Part shown: one piece after another, positions 6,699 through 12,741 of the stretch | Position numbering within the stretch: the stretch's first letter is position 1 | How the letters are laid out: every line of letters begins with the position of its first letter | IMG/VR virus record: IMGVR_UViG_3300007765_000728 | Span: 1 to 20,921 of that record | Direction: 5' to 3' (one strand) | DNA length: 20,921 bases | DNA from: a virus | Position numbers and translations under genes: made by a program | The notes under the pieces: generated by a model | What the model was told of the DNA's origin: nothing | What the model saw: only the letters and a program-made list of their open reading frames with translations | The model's database searches: none

Positions 6699-7490
6699 CT
6701 ATGCAAACTGTTCTCCATATTCATCAATTGATTCAAAATCATGCTCATTTGCTAACATCGCATTTCCATATTCAATAACCATTAACTTACATGCTTTGCG
6801 TTTGTTTTCATTACGCAATGCATGGAATTGACCCAATGGAATATAAAAATGTTGATGAGCGTCTAAATCACGTGATTTAATATTTCCTAATGTTTCTTCC
6901 CATGCATAGTCTACTATACATTGACCACCCATAACAAACCAAAATTCACTTTTTCTCATATGGCGCCCAAAAGTCATTTGATGTTTGGGTTCCAAACTTA
7001 CTTCTTTTACTCTACAATTACTATCTTGATATACAACATTATAATAACCATAATCCGTATAACACATACCAAATTTATAATTACGAATCAATTGACTAGA
7101 TGAAGTCTTCTTTTCAAAACCACCAACGCCAAAAATAAACTCAACGTCTGCTATTGCTTGTTCAGGAACATTGGTGGTGTCTCTGTCACCCCCGTTGGCA
7201 AAAACAATTGTATCATTTGGATAATGTTCCTTTATTTTTTCTAATGCATGGATGGCAGTATTGTCTTTGTCATTAAATCCAACTACATCGTCTACTACTG
7301 AAAGACTATTAAGAATAAGTGCCCTCTCTTCAAAAAGCATAAATGATCTACCTTTTTTACGAGAAAGCCACTTGTCACTGTTTAAAGCCACGATAAGTTT
7401 GTCGCCAAGTTTTTTGGCCTCATTAAATAATGCAATGTGCCCTTTATGAATCGGATCAAATCCGCCTGAGACTACTACTATCGTCGCCAT
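6699..7490 (-). CDS. Cytidylyltransferase-like domain fused to a cupin
   Basis: The product has 263 residues. Residues 1 to about 140 are a cytidylyltransferase-family nucleotidyltransferase: VVVSGGFDPIHKGHI (5-19) carries the HxGH signature, and KTSSSQLIRN (about 128-137) matches the ISSSxxxR signature. The best analogues are RfaE C-terminal-like and TagD-like enzymes, which make CDP- or ADP-linked sugars and alcohols. Residues about 150-245 look like a cupin barrel: a strand with histidines (PKHQMTFGRHMRKSEFWFVMGG), then HQHFYIPLGQFHALRN, similar to the cupin part of type II phosphomannose isomerase/GDP-mannose pyrophosphorylase. The fusion suggests a sugar-nucleotide enzyme for glycan or surface modification; the true substrate is unknown. 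A late promoter ends 5 nt before the ATG, with no Shine-Dalgarno sequence. Confidence 0.75.
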   Translation of the reverse strand: MATIVVVSGGFDPIHKGHIALFNEAKKLGDKLIVALNSDKWLSRKKGRSFMLFEERALILNSLSVVDDVVGFNDKDNTAIHALEKIKEHYPNDTIVFANGGDRDTTNVPEQAIADVEFIFGVGGFEKKTSSSQLIRNYKFGMCYTDYGYYNVVYQDSNCRVKEVSLEPKHQMTFGRHMRKSEFWFVMGGQCIVDYAWEETLGNIKSRDLDAHQHFYIPLGQFHALRNENKRKACKLMVIEYGNAMLANEHDFESIDEYGEQFA

Positions 7491-7495
7491 ATTAA

Positions 7496-7503
7496 TATTT
7501 ATT
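7496..7503 (-). promoter_or_regulatory. Late promoter AATAAATA fused to a start codon
   Basis: Minus-strand AATAAATA, then five bases, then the ATG at 7490. The expected transcription start falls on the ATG. It drives the operon 7490 to 5531. Confidence 0.6.
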
Positions 7504-7552
7504 CGTAATCTATTTTACTGTACTATAATTATATATTACATTACGGTCATTG

Positions 7553-8575
7553 TCAAGAAATAGCGTATTTGTTTAGATTGCGCTCGAATTCGCTCAAACG
7601 TTTATATATTGAACGCAATTCTGTAATTGTTGTCCAGTTATGCAAGAATAATGCAAACCCACCATGTACTTTCTGGAACGCATTTGACACTTGCACTACT
7701 ACACCTAATAATACAGCACCAGTAAACAAACTTGGACCTACGATTAAGTAAGGCACAATAACCATTGCTTGATCATACATAATCATCCATGTGTCAAAAT
7801 ATCCATAGTGTAAGTACAAACGTTGATAGTTGAAACGTATGCCTGTGAATAAACTTGCTAATGTTTCTGGTTGTGCATAGTTTACTTTGTCATCTTCACC
7901 AAACACTAAATCCTTTCTAAATGCGGCTTCGACACGTTGATTGTTATATTCAAGTCCGGGCAGTTTAATACCTACAAACCATGAAATAACCAACCCGCCT
8001 ATAGATACAAATAATGCTACCCATACAAGTGAGCCAGGAATGTCGCTAAAGAATGGAATAGTAACTGAAGAACTTAACCCCCACAGCACTGGAATAAACG
8101 CAACGAGTGTCATTAACGCCCGCACAACTTGCAATCCCAAACTTTCTACAATTCTAGCAAACCGATTGCAGTCCTCTTGAATACGCTGTGATGCACCTTC
8201 AATTTCTTCTTCAACATTGCGCCAACGCGGAATGTAGTCAAAGGTCATTGCCTCTCGCCAACGGAGTCCGTATATGCGTGTAAACCACCCAGTGAGCACC
8301 GCTAACAGCACATATGGAAATGCTAATACAGCAAATGAGGGATCACCATCACTAAAATATTGTAAGCCTAGTAATTTTTCATAAAATAAAGAAATGCCTT
8401 CACTGGCATTATTTTTATATTCACCAGACTTTTGTAGTAAGTCATAAAATCCACCATACCATGTGTTTATCGCTACTGTTAATTGAACTTGTAACCATAA
8501 CGATATAACTAATAGAGAGCCACCGCCATAAGCCCATAGTGCCCATTTCTTAGTTTTATAAAATGCTTTTATCAT
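7553..8575 (-). CDS. SbmA/BacA-like inner-membrane transporter
   Basis: The product has 340 residues with several hydrophobic helices (about 14-35, 83-102, 147-168, 180-203, 265-300). It has the feel of the SbmA/BacA family: WYGGFYDLLQ near the N-terminus (39-48), RWREAMTFDYIPRWR (about 107-121), NQRVEAAFRKDLV (about 216-228) and FALFLHNWTTITELRSIYKRL near the end. SbmA and BacA use the proton gradient to import peptides, including antimicrobial peptides, and have no ATP-binding domain; none is present here either. Cellular members have about 400 residues, so this copy is shorter, mostly in the N-terminal part. It is the last gene of an operon with a periplasmic thioredoxin and overlaps its upstream neighbour by ATGA. 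Why a phage would carry it is open: nutrient peptide uptake, or changed sensitivity to peptides. Confidence 0.8.
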   Translation of the reverse strand: MIKAFYKTKKWALWAYGGGSLLVISLWLQVQLTVAINTWYGGFYDLLQKSGEYKNNASEGISLFYEKLLGLQYFSDGDPSFAVLAFPYVLLAVLTGWFTRIYGLRWREAMTFDYIPRWRNVEEEIEGASQRIQEDCNRFARIVESLGLQVVRALMTLVAFIPVLWGLSSSVTIPFFSDIPGSLVWVALFVSIGGLVISWFVGIKLPGLEYNNQRVEAAFRKDLVFGEDDKVNYAQPETLASLFTGIRFNYQRLYLHYGYFDTWMIMYDQAMVIVPYLIVGPSLFTGAVLLGVVVQVSNAFQKVHGGFALFLHNWTTITELRSIYKRLSEFERNLNKYAIS

Positions 8576-8817
8576 TTATTTTTGTGCCGATAAATTAAAG
8601 TGTCCATTAATTGAACTATGATTGATAGATCATGATTAAAATCTTCATTATCAGTATCAATACCGCTTTCTGCTAAAACATCGAGTGTCTTAATTAACCA
8701 ACGATCAGATACTGTTTTAGTAAATTCATCATCGAAAATTTTATGTAGGAAATTTCCGTCAATATTGGTTTCGTCTATTTTCTTTCCTTTAATATCAACG
8801 ACGTTGTCATCACTCAT
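8572..8817 (-). CDS. 81-aa protein of unknown function
   Basis: I take the start at the ATG at 8817 (MSDDNVVDIKGKKID), which overlaps the stop of the upstream gene by 8 nt (ATGAGTGA). A longer reading frame upstream lies inside the neighbour and has no better start. The protein is acidic and mostly helical (FLHKIFDDEFTKTVSDRW, then LSIIVQLMDTLIYRHKNK). No motif is recognised. Its stop overlaps the transporter start by ATGA. Overlaps at both ends mean it is translated as part of the operon and probably made in fixed ratio with its neighbours. Confidence 0.65.
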   Translation of the reverse strand: MSDDNVVDIKGKKIDETNIDGNFLHKIFDDEFTKTVSDRWLIKTLDVLAESGIDTDNEDFNHDLSIIVQLMDTLIYRHKNK

Positions 8818-9163
8818 CTGGCCAGTCCCTGTATAATGCGTGTTGGATATCATCTGCTACAAATTGATTGAACGACTTATGTTTTTCATCAACCTTGCCT
8901 TCCACTTCATCTAAAACATAGCGATCAGGCCTGGCAACGCGATGGAAAGCTGACTCCAATTGCGACATGTCTGTTGTTTCAATCATAATATGCCATTCTG
9001 GCAAATCTTGTATACTGCGAAATCCTAACTTACAACGTGTAATACGATATGATTCGATTTTATTTTCTTCTTTGAGTTGATTAAGGAAACTTTTAATATT
9101 GTCGACAAATTCTTCGTCGGTAATATCACCTTCAATATTTGCCCAGACGTGATAGATATCCAT
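8810..9163 (-). CDS. Small alpha-beta protein resembling a bacterial DUF family (DUF6614-like)
   Basis: The product has 117 residues and starts MDIYHVWANIEGDITDEEF. The central block SYRITRCKLGFRS (about 38-50), followed by LPEWHIMIETTDMSQLESAF, gives a beta-alpha-beta pattern like a ferredoxin-type or dimeric alpha-beta barrel fold. The same words, YRITRxKLGF and LPEFHIxIE, are familiar to me from a small uncharacterised family of cellular proteobacteria (DUF6614 from memory), whose members also end with LYRD-P. The function of that family is not known. The gene lies between the thioredoxin and the transporter genes, and overlaps the next gene by 8 nt. Confidence 0.65.
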   Translation of the reverse strand: MDIYHVWANIEGDITDEEFVDNIKSFLNQLKEENKIESYRITRCKLGFRSIQDLPEWHIMIETTDMSQLESAFHRVARPDRYVLDEVEGKVDEKHKSFNQFVADDIQHALYRDWPDE

Positions 9164-9192
9164 AATAATACTTATGCATAAAGAATTTATGT

Positions 9193-9612
9193 TTAATTTA
9201 AATTGAAATTGTTACATACATTATGTTCTTCACAATCTTTAATAGAATTTTTAGCAACGTCTATTGCTTTTTCTAGCATTGCGAACCAATGTTCAGCGTC
9301 GATATAACCAACCCATCTTACAATTTCTCGCTTTTTTTCTTCGTCCCATATAAAGAACGTAGGAGTGGCATAAAGTTTTTTTATTTTGCCGTCACGATAG
9401 TATTGAATATAATCTAAGTTTTCAATAATACCATGTGTAATGTTAATTTCTATCAAAGGAAGATACGAATCTAATTCTGGAGTATAGAGTGGCTGTACTT
9501 GTGCCTGCCATGCGCGACACGACGGACACCAATCTGCTTCTACAACAAATAGTTGTAAACTATACGCTGTTGTTGGTATTAATAATAACAAGAATAATAA
9601 TAATTTTCTCAT
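9193..9612 (-). CDS. Periplasmic thioredoxin-like protein
   Basis: The product has 139 residues. A signal peptide (MRKLLLFLLLLIPTTAYS, 1-18) is followed by a thioredoxin fold. The active site is ADWCPSC (C28 and C31), and the cis-proline loop is YATPTFF (about 81-87). The core is of usual length, so this is a single thioredoxin domain. The two extra cysteines near the C-terminus (DCEEHNVC) could form a second disulfide. It probably reduces or isomerises disulfides outside the inner membrane. Possible clients are the secreted, cysteine-rich HNH nuclease at 10443 and the transporter downstream; this is inference. The late promoter ends 4 nt before the ATG. Confidence 0.85.
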   Translation of the reverse strand: MRKLLLFLLLLIPTTAYSLQLFVVEADWCPSCRAWQAQVQPLYTPELDSYLPLIEINITHGIIENLDYIQYYRDGKIKKLYATPTFFIWDEEKKREIVRWVGYIDAEHWFAMLEKAIDVAKNSIKDCEEHNVCNNFNLN

Positions 9613-9616
9613 ACTG

Positions 9617-9624
9617 TATTTATT
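9617..9624 (-). promoter_or_regulatory. Late promoter AATAAATA fused to a start codon
   Basis: Minus-strand AATAAATA with four bases before the thioredoxin ATG at 9612 and no Shine-Dalgarno sequence. It is half of a back-to-back pair with 9629-9636. Confidence 0.6.
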
Positions 9625-9628
9625 ATTT

Positions 9629-9636
9629 AATAAATA
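9629..9636 (+). promoter_or_regulatory. Late promoter AATAAATA fused to a start codon
   Basis: Plus-strand AATAAATA with six bases before the ATG at 9643. Only 30 nt separate the two divergent start codons at 9612 and 9643, and both promoters fit into them. Confidence 0.6.
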
Positions 9637-9642
9637 TTGATT

Positions 9643-9876
9643 ATGGACGATGGCATAATAGACTTTGACAAAATATTGAAGTTAAAGAAGAAAAAACAAC
9701 AAGAAATTGAAGAACTTCGTACAAGAATTAAAGAATTAAACAACAACAAATTTTGGATTGAAAAGGAAATTCAAATAGCCGAGTTTCTCATTTTTTCTAT
9801 AGAAAAAGAAATTGCGCCCGGGGCAGTTGTAGCTGCATTAATCGAAAATGAGTTGAGAGATCTTGATGAAGAATAA
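9643..9876 (+). CDS. 77-aa coiled-coil protein
   Basis: I start this at the ATG at 9643 (MDDGIIDFDKIL) because the frame upstream offers only TTG and the late promoter ends at 9636. Residues about 11-57 are a heptad-like, lysine- and glutamate-rich helix (LKKKKQQEIEELRTRIKEL), so an oligomeric coiled coil is likely. The C-terminal part (APGAVVAALIENELRDLDEE) is a short helix. No known family. It overlaps the next gene by 11 nt, so the two are co-translated. Confidence 0.65.
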   Translation: MDDGIIDFDKILKLKKKKQQEIEELRTRIKELNNNKFWIEKEIQIAEFLIFSIEKEIAPGAVVAALIENELRDLDEE

Positions 9877-10450
9877 TATAGCATTTGTACTAGGGAATGG
9901 CACAAGTAGACAAGCGATATCTTTAGACAGTTTAAAAGAAAATGGAATAGTCTATGGATGTAATGCATTGTATAGAGAGTTCACTCCACATCATCTTGTC
10001 GCCGTTAATCCTGAAATGATATTTGAAATTAATAAGGCAAAATATAAAGGAGCAACCTACTTTGAAAATCCACACGGCTGGAGTTCTGGACCTACAGCAT
10101 TGTGGTTAGCAAGTAACATTGGACATACCACCATCTACATATTAGGATTTGACTTTACTGGTTTAAACGGAAAAATTAATAATATATATGCCGGCACACC
10201 AAACTATCTAGACACTGATTCTGAAGAAGTGTATTATGGTAACTGGTTAAAACATACTGCTGAAGTTATAGAAGAGTTCCCACAAATAGATTATATTAGA
10301 ATTAAAAACAACAATTATAATCCTGAAAAATTATCTATACTTAGTAATTACAATGAAGAGGAAATAAGTATGTTTGCAAAAAGAATAAACTTAGCAAATG
10401 ATATCGGCCAAATTCATCAGGTATTACGAACTAAAAAAGTTTTTAATTAG
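9866..10450 (+). CDS. DUF115/GT42-like Rossmann protein
   Basis: I start at the ATG at 9866, just after an in-frame TTG, giving 194 residues. The N-terminus AFVLGNGTSRQAISLDSLKE resembles the GNGPS loop of DUF115 proteins (MptE/Maf type) and GT42 sialyltransferases. VYGCNALYREFTPHHLVAVNPEM follows the same plan, as do SSGPTALWLASNIGHTTIYILGFDF and the later YYGNWLKHTAEVI. The fold is therefore a nucleotide or CMP-sugar-binding Rossmann type, and a sugar transfer role is plausible but unproven. Related proteins are common in marine T4-like phages. The gene overlaps the coiled-coil gene upstream and converges with the HNH gene, overlapping it by 8 nt. Confidence 0.6.
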   Translation: MKNNIAFVLGNGTSRQAISLDSLKENGIVYGCNALYREFTPHHLVAVNPEMIFEINKAKYKGATYFENPHGWSSGPTALWLASNIGHTTIYILGFDFTGLNGKINNIYAGTPNYLDTDSEEVYYGNWLKHTAEVIEEFPQIDYIRIKNNNYNPEKLSILSNYNEEEISMFAKRINLANDIGQIHQVLRTKKVFN

Positions 10451-10934
10451 CGGGGTTTGAAAGGAAACGATCTTTTTCTAGGCCATACTTGTCTAATATA
10501 TAGTAATATAAATCTACATATTTTTCATAATGCAGTATTTCGTAATCTCTGCCGCGCCCATCTTGCGATCGTTCTAGCCATGTTTCTGGATTTGCTGATC
10601 CTTTTGACCTGTTAATAGAAGAACATGCCGGAACATGATTTTCCGAATCATTAGCAAACTCTACCCAAAGTTCTTTTGGTAATCCTAACTCACATGCTTC
10701 TTTTAAACTTACAACATGGTCAATGTCAATACCGTCGCATAGTGGATGAACGCCTCGTTCATAGCCTGTATACCAACCATGTGTTGCATCACTTGAGTAG
10801 GATCGAAAGTTAAATTGTTCTCTAACGTTAGTACAACCTTCAACACACGCAACCGCATTAATGCTTGCGTATGTTAGTAAGCCTAATAACCCTAATACTA
10901 ATATAACATTTTTAATAATATTTCTTGTTATCAT
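10443..10934 (-). CDS. Secreted HNH nuclease (DUF1524-like)
   Basis: The product has 163 residues. Residues 1-29 form a signal peptide or signal anchor (VILVLGLLGLLTYASINAVA|C), with an AxA-type cleavage site. The nuclease part contains IDIDHVVSLKEACELG (about 70-85), then FANDSENHVPACSSINRSKGSANPETWL. The D-H, N and N-x-x-K pattern with final P-x-x-W matches the HNH core of DUF1524/GmrSD C-terminal proteins. Six cysteines suggest disulfides in the periplasm. A secreted nuclease could degrade DNA entering from competing phages or DNA outside the cell; this is inference. The ATG overlaps the stop of the SGNH-like gene (ATGA). Confidence 0.8.
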   Translation of the reverse strand: MITRNIIKNVILVLGLLGLLTYASINAVACVEGCTNVREQFNFRSYSSDATHGWYTGYERGVHPLCDGIDIDHVVSLKEACELGLPKELWVEFANDSENHVPACSSINRSKGSANPETWLERSQDGRGRDYEILHYEKYVDLYYYILDKYGLEKDRFLSNPAN

Positions 10935-11722
10935 GAATACATACTTCCATATAAATCTAAATAAGGTACTAACACATTTTTACACCAGTCACAATGACCT
11001 TCATAACTCGGATGCATCCCGTCTTCATAGAGGGTAATATTTTTATCTATAGACCATTGCAGTATGCTTTTTTCTAGAGGTATTACTTTAATATTAGAAT
11101 ATCTATGTAAAAAATCCAATGTTTGTGGGTACATCTCGTCTTTGTATTCTCCATACCAATCCCAACCAAAATATAATATTATTTCTTTGACCGTATTAGA
11201 CCATAAGCCTATATTAACAAGCGTTTCTTGCAAATGATAAATTGTTCGGGTAAGGCAGCCAAATTTCATTTCATAATGAAATCTTTGATTGTTTGCTCTA
11301 ATACTTATTGCTTTCCTGTTAAAAATACTCCATTCTTCTTCAGTATAACTTTTTAGTTTATTGTGATAGAACCACATCCAATCCCAGTCAGGTTTCTTCT
11401 CAACGTCGTCTTCCCCATATTTAAGACCATGAAACTCTACATCTTGATCGTCATTCAATAGATAAAAAAGTCTATCTGGCGCTGTTAACTGCCAAAGTAG
11501 TGTGGTATCTTTATTAATTAAATTTTTTGCATAAAGATTAGATAATCTATGGTGTTGTAAATAATTGTCTCCACCGCCTTGTGAAATATGTTTAATATCT
11601 AAACTATAGGTACCATTTAAATAGTGCACATAGCCGTGCTGTTGAGTTAAACTACATCCTGTTAAACTACATCCTAAAGCAACATATTTGTAAGGCGTTT
11701 CTTCTTTCGTTTCCATACACAT
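10931..11722 (-). CDS. Second SGNH-like protein
   Basis: The product has 263 residues starting at 11722; a second ATG two codons later (11716) is equally possible. ALGCSLTGCSL (about 15-25) is at the block I position but has GCS instead of GDS. ISQGGGDNYLQHHRLSN (about 42-58) fits block II, LLWQLTAPDR (about 75-84) the strand before block III, and YEDGMHPSYEGHCDW near the end gives a good D-x-x-H block V. The overall plan is the same as that of the protein at 2366-3127, though identity is low. The loss of the aspartate in GDS means activity should not be assumed. The gene starts just after the tmRNA, so the two may share the promoter at 11992. Confidence 0.6.
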   Translation of the reverse strand: MCMETKEETPYKYVALGCSLTGCSLTQQHGYVHYLNGTYSLDIKHISQGGGDNYLQHHRLSNLYAKNLINKDTTLLWQLTAPDRLFYLLNDDQDVEFHGLKYGEDDVEKKPDWDWMWFYHNKLKSYTEEEWSIFNRKAISIRANNQRFHYEMKFGCLTRTIYHLQETLVNIGLWSNTVKEIILYFGWDWYGEYKDEMYPQTLDFLHRYSNIKVIPLEKSILQWSIDKNITLYEDGMHPSYEGHCDWCKNVLVPYLDLYGSMYS

Positions 11723-11729
11723 ATTTAGT

Positions 11730-11986
11730 GGGGGCGACTTTGTTAAGAAGGTGTCGCCCCCGAAACCCCCTACGCGACCGCTAATTAGGCGGCTAATGCG
11801 TAATCGTAATAATCGTCATTTGCAATTATATAGTTTGCTGTTTTTTAATATGGAACTGCTCCCATATGTCGTCCATTTATCCTCTTCACCCTGTCGAAAC
11901 TGTGTCACCCCCGTAAAAAATTTGGTGGAGGTGCCGGGCACTGCCCCCGGGTCCAGAATGCGTACTTTCAACTTCATACGACAATC
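11730..11986 (-). ncRNA. ssrA: Permuted two-piece tmRNA (alphaproteobacterial type)
   Basis: Reading the minus strand, the acceptor piece comes first. A T arm with stem CCGGG/CCCGG and loop GGCAGTG leads to CACCTCC-ACCA, with CCA encoded and ending at 11923. A 10-nt intervening segment follows (11922-11913). The coding piece starts with GGGGGTG (11912), which pairs with CACCTCC in a 7-bp acceptor stem whose third pair is G-U, the alanyl-tRNA synthetase identity signal. CAGGGTG after the D-like loop can pair with CATTCTG before the T arm (helix P2). The resume codon is GCA at 11823 and the tag reads ANDDYYDYALAA, ending with TAA at 11785. H5-like CCGC/GCGG surrounds the stop. A 9-bp hairpin or pseudoknot (11761-11753 with 11738-11730) closes the 3' end. 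The ends are predictions. With SmpB, tmRNA frees stalled ribosomes and tags the product for ClpXP/ClpAP. Confidence 0.93.
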
Positions 11987-11991
11987 AAAAT

Positions 11992-11999
11992 TATTTATA
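11992..11999 (-). promoter_or_regulatory. Late promoter TATAAATA of the tmRNA
   Basis: Exact TATAAATA on the minus strand. Six bases later, about position 11986, the tmRNA precursor should start, shortly before its acceptor piece. This implies phage late transcription of the tmRNA. Confidence 0.6.
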
Positions 12000-12011
12000 T
12001 AGGTGTAGAAG

Positions 12012-12041
12012 AATAAAGGAATACCTGAGCATTCCTTTATT
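12012..12041 (-). terminator. Hairpin between bL33 and the tmRNA
   Basis: AATAAAGGAAT and ATTCCTTTATT are exact 11-base arms around an 8-nt loop. The first arm overlaps the bL33 stop codon. The stem is AT-rich and the T tract after it is weak, so it may be a partial terminator, an RNA processing site or an mRNA 3' end protector. Confidence 0.5.
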
Positions 12042-12210
12042 TAATTTTCTTTTCTTCAAACCAGACGTGTTTTCTTAAAACTGGATCGTATTTCTTTTTA
12101 CGTAGTTTTTCAGGATTGCGTCCGTTTTTAGTAGTAGTATAATAGTAGCCAGTGCCTTCTGTTGACACTAGTTTAACTATTCTAATTGATTTACTAGTAG
12201 GATAAGACAT
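12037..12210 (-). CDS. rpmG: Ribosomal protein bL33
   Basis: This 57-residue gene is below the length many gene callers report. Its product matches bL33 along its length: [20 protein letters not shown] (8-27), [20 protein letters not shown] (28-47), then [10 protein letters not shown] (48-57). The key words G-T-G-[YH]-[YF]-Y-T-T-T-K-N, P-E-K-L, K-[KF]-[YF]-D-P-V-[LV]-R and H-V-x-[YF]-x-E-x-K-I-K are all present. It has no cysteine pairs, so it is the zinc-independent type. bL33 binds 23S rRNA near the E site of the 50S subunit. Its ATG shares the A of the upstream stop (TAATG), so translation is coupled. Ribosomal proteins are known from phage surveys, bS21 being by far the most frequent; a phage bL33 is much rarer. 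The host version would be replaced or supplemented. Confidence 0.93.
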   Translation of the reverse strand: MSYPTSKSIRIVKLVSTEGTGYYYTTTKNGRNPEKLRKKKYDPVLRKHVWFEEKKIK

Positions 12211-12536
12211 TAGTATTGATTTTTTGTTGTGTTGTCGGCAAACGCATGATTGTCAATAACATGTTCTTTTGCTTTTTCATTTGTCATTTCATCAGATGTT
12301 TCCGGAATAAAAGGAACATCAAGATTTGTGTAAGTGTTATACCAACGTGATGATGGGCCCCATGTTGCGGGCCCGCAATCGAAATATGGTGTTTCAGTGT
12401 ACCTATGTGTTTCTTTGAGTATTTGTTTTGAATTTGATTCTTGCAGATCTTTACAAAATGCGTAAAAAGTTTCTGCTTTTTCAACATCGCCTTCTGCAAG
12501 TTTGAGACACTCTAATTTTAAAGTTGAGTCATCCAT
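12210..12536 (-). CDS. 108-aa protein of unknown function upstream of bL33
   Basis: I start at the ATG at 12536 ([16 protein letters not shown]); the frame runs two codons further up only to a TTG. Residues 1-40 are predicted helical ([21 protein letters not shown]), a pattern seen at the N-terminus of several small phage proteins that I cannot name. The middle ([23 protein letters not shown]) is aromatic and proline-rich, the end acidic and polar. No catalytic motif is visible. The gene follows the 55-aa membrane protein gene by 14 nt and is coupled to bL33 by TAATG. Given its neighbours a role around ribosomes is possible, but nothing in the sequence shows it. Confidence 0.65.
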   Translation of the reverse strand: MDDSTLKLECLKLAEGDVEKAETFYAFCKDLQESNSKQILKETHRYTETPYFDCGPATWGPSSRWYNTYTNLDVPFIPETSDEMTNEKAKEHVIDNHAFADNTTKNQY

Positions 12537-12550
12537 AATCAAATCCTATA

Positions 12551-12718
12551 TTAGTCTTGCCAAATTCTCCATGCACCGTAAATAATAGCGGCCCATGCAA
12601 TCCAAGTAACTAGTGGTGAAAATAATAGTGCAAGAACACCAACACCTACTAGTACTGTGCCATCCCAAGTTGATCTTTCTGACCATTTTGCTTTGGCCCA
12701 ATCAATTAAATTAAACAT
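12551..12718 (-). CDS. 55-aa small membrane protein
   Basis: A short gene with a good ribosome binding site (AAAGGAGC, 6 nt before the ATG). The product starts MFNLIDWAKAKWSERSTWDG and continues with one or two hydrophobic segments: TVLVGVGVLALLFSPLVTWI (about 21-40) and AWAAIIYGAWRIW (about 41-53). Tryptophans cluster at the predicted membrane borders. The short second segment suggests a helical hairpin in the inner membrane. It lies between ClpS and the gene before bL33 in the same operon. It has no similarity that I recognise to holins or to known toxins, although a holin-like role cannot be excluded from size alone. Confidence 0.75.
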   Translation of the reverse strand: MFNLIDWAKAKWSERSTWDGTVLVGVGVLALLFSPLVTWIAWAAIIYGAWRIWQD

Positions 12719-12741
12719 AATAAGCTCCTTTAAAATATAAG

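Noticed and set aside
11751-12002. 83-codon plus-strand frame
   Set aside because: It lies on the strand opposite the tmRNA and has no ribosome binding site; the RNA structure explains the conservation-like GC-rich blocks.
12284-12499. 71-codon minus-strand frame overlapping the 108-aa gene in another frame
   Set aside because: It lies wholly inside the better supported frame, has no ribosome binding site, and the main frame is coupled to bL33 by TAATG.
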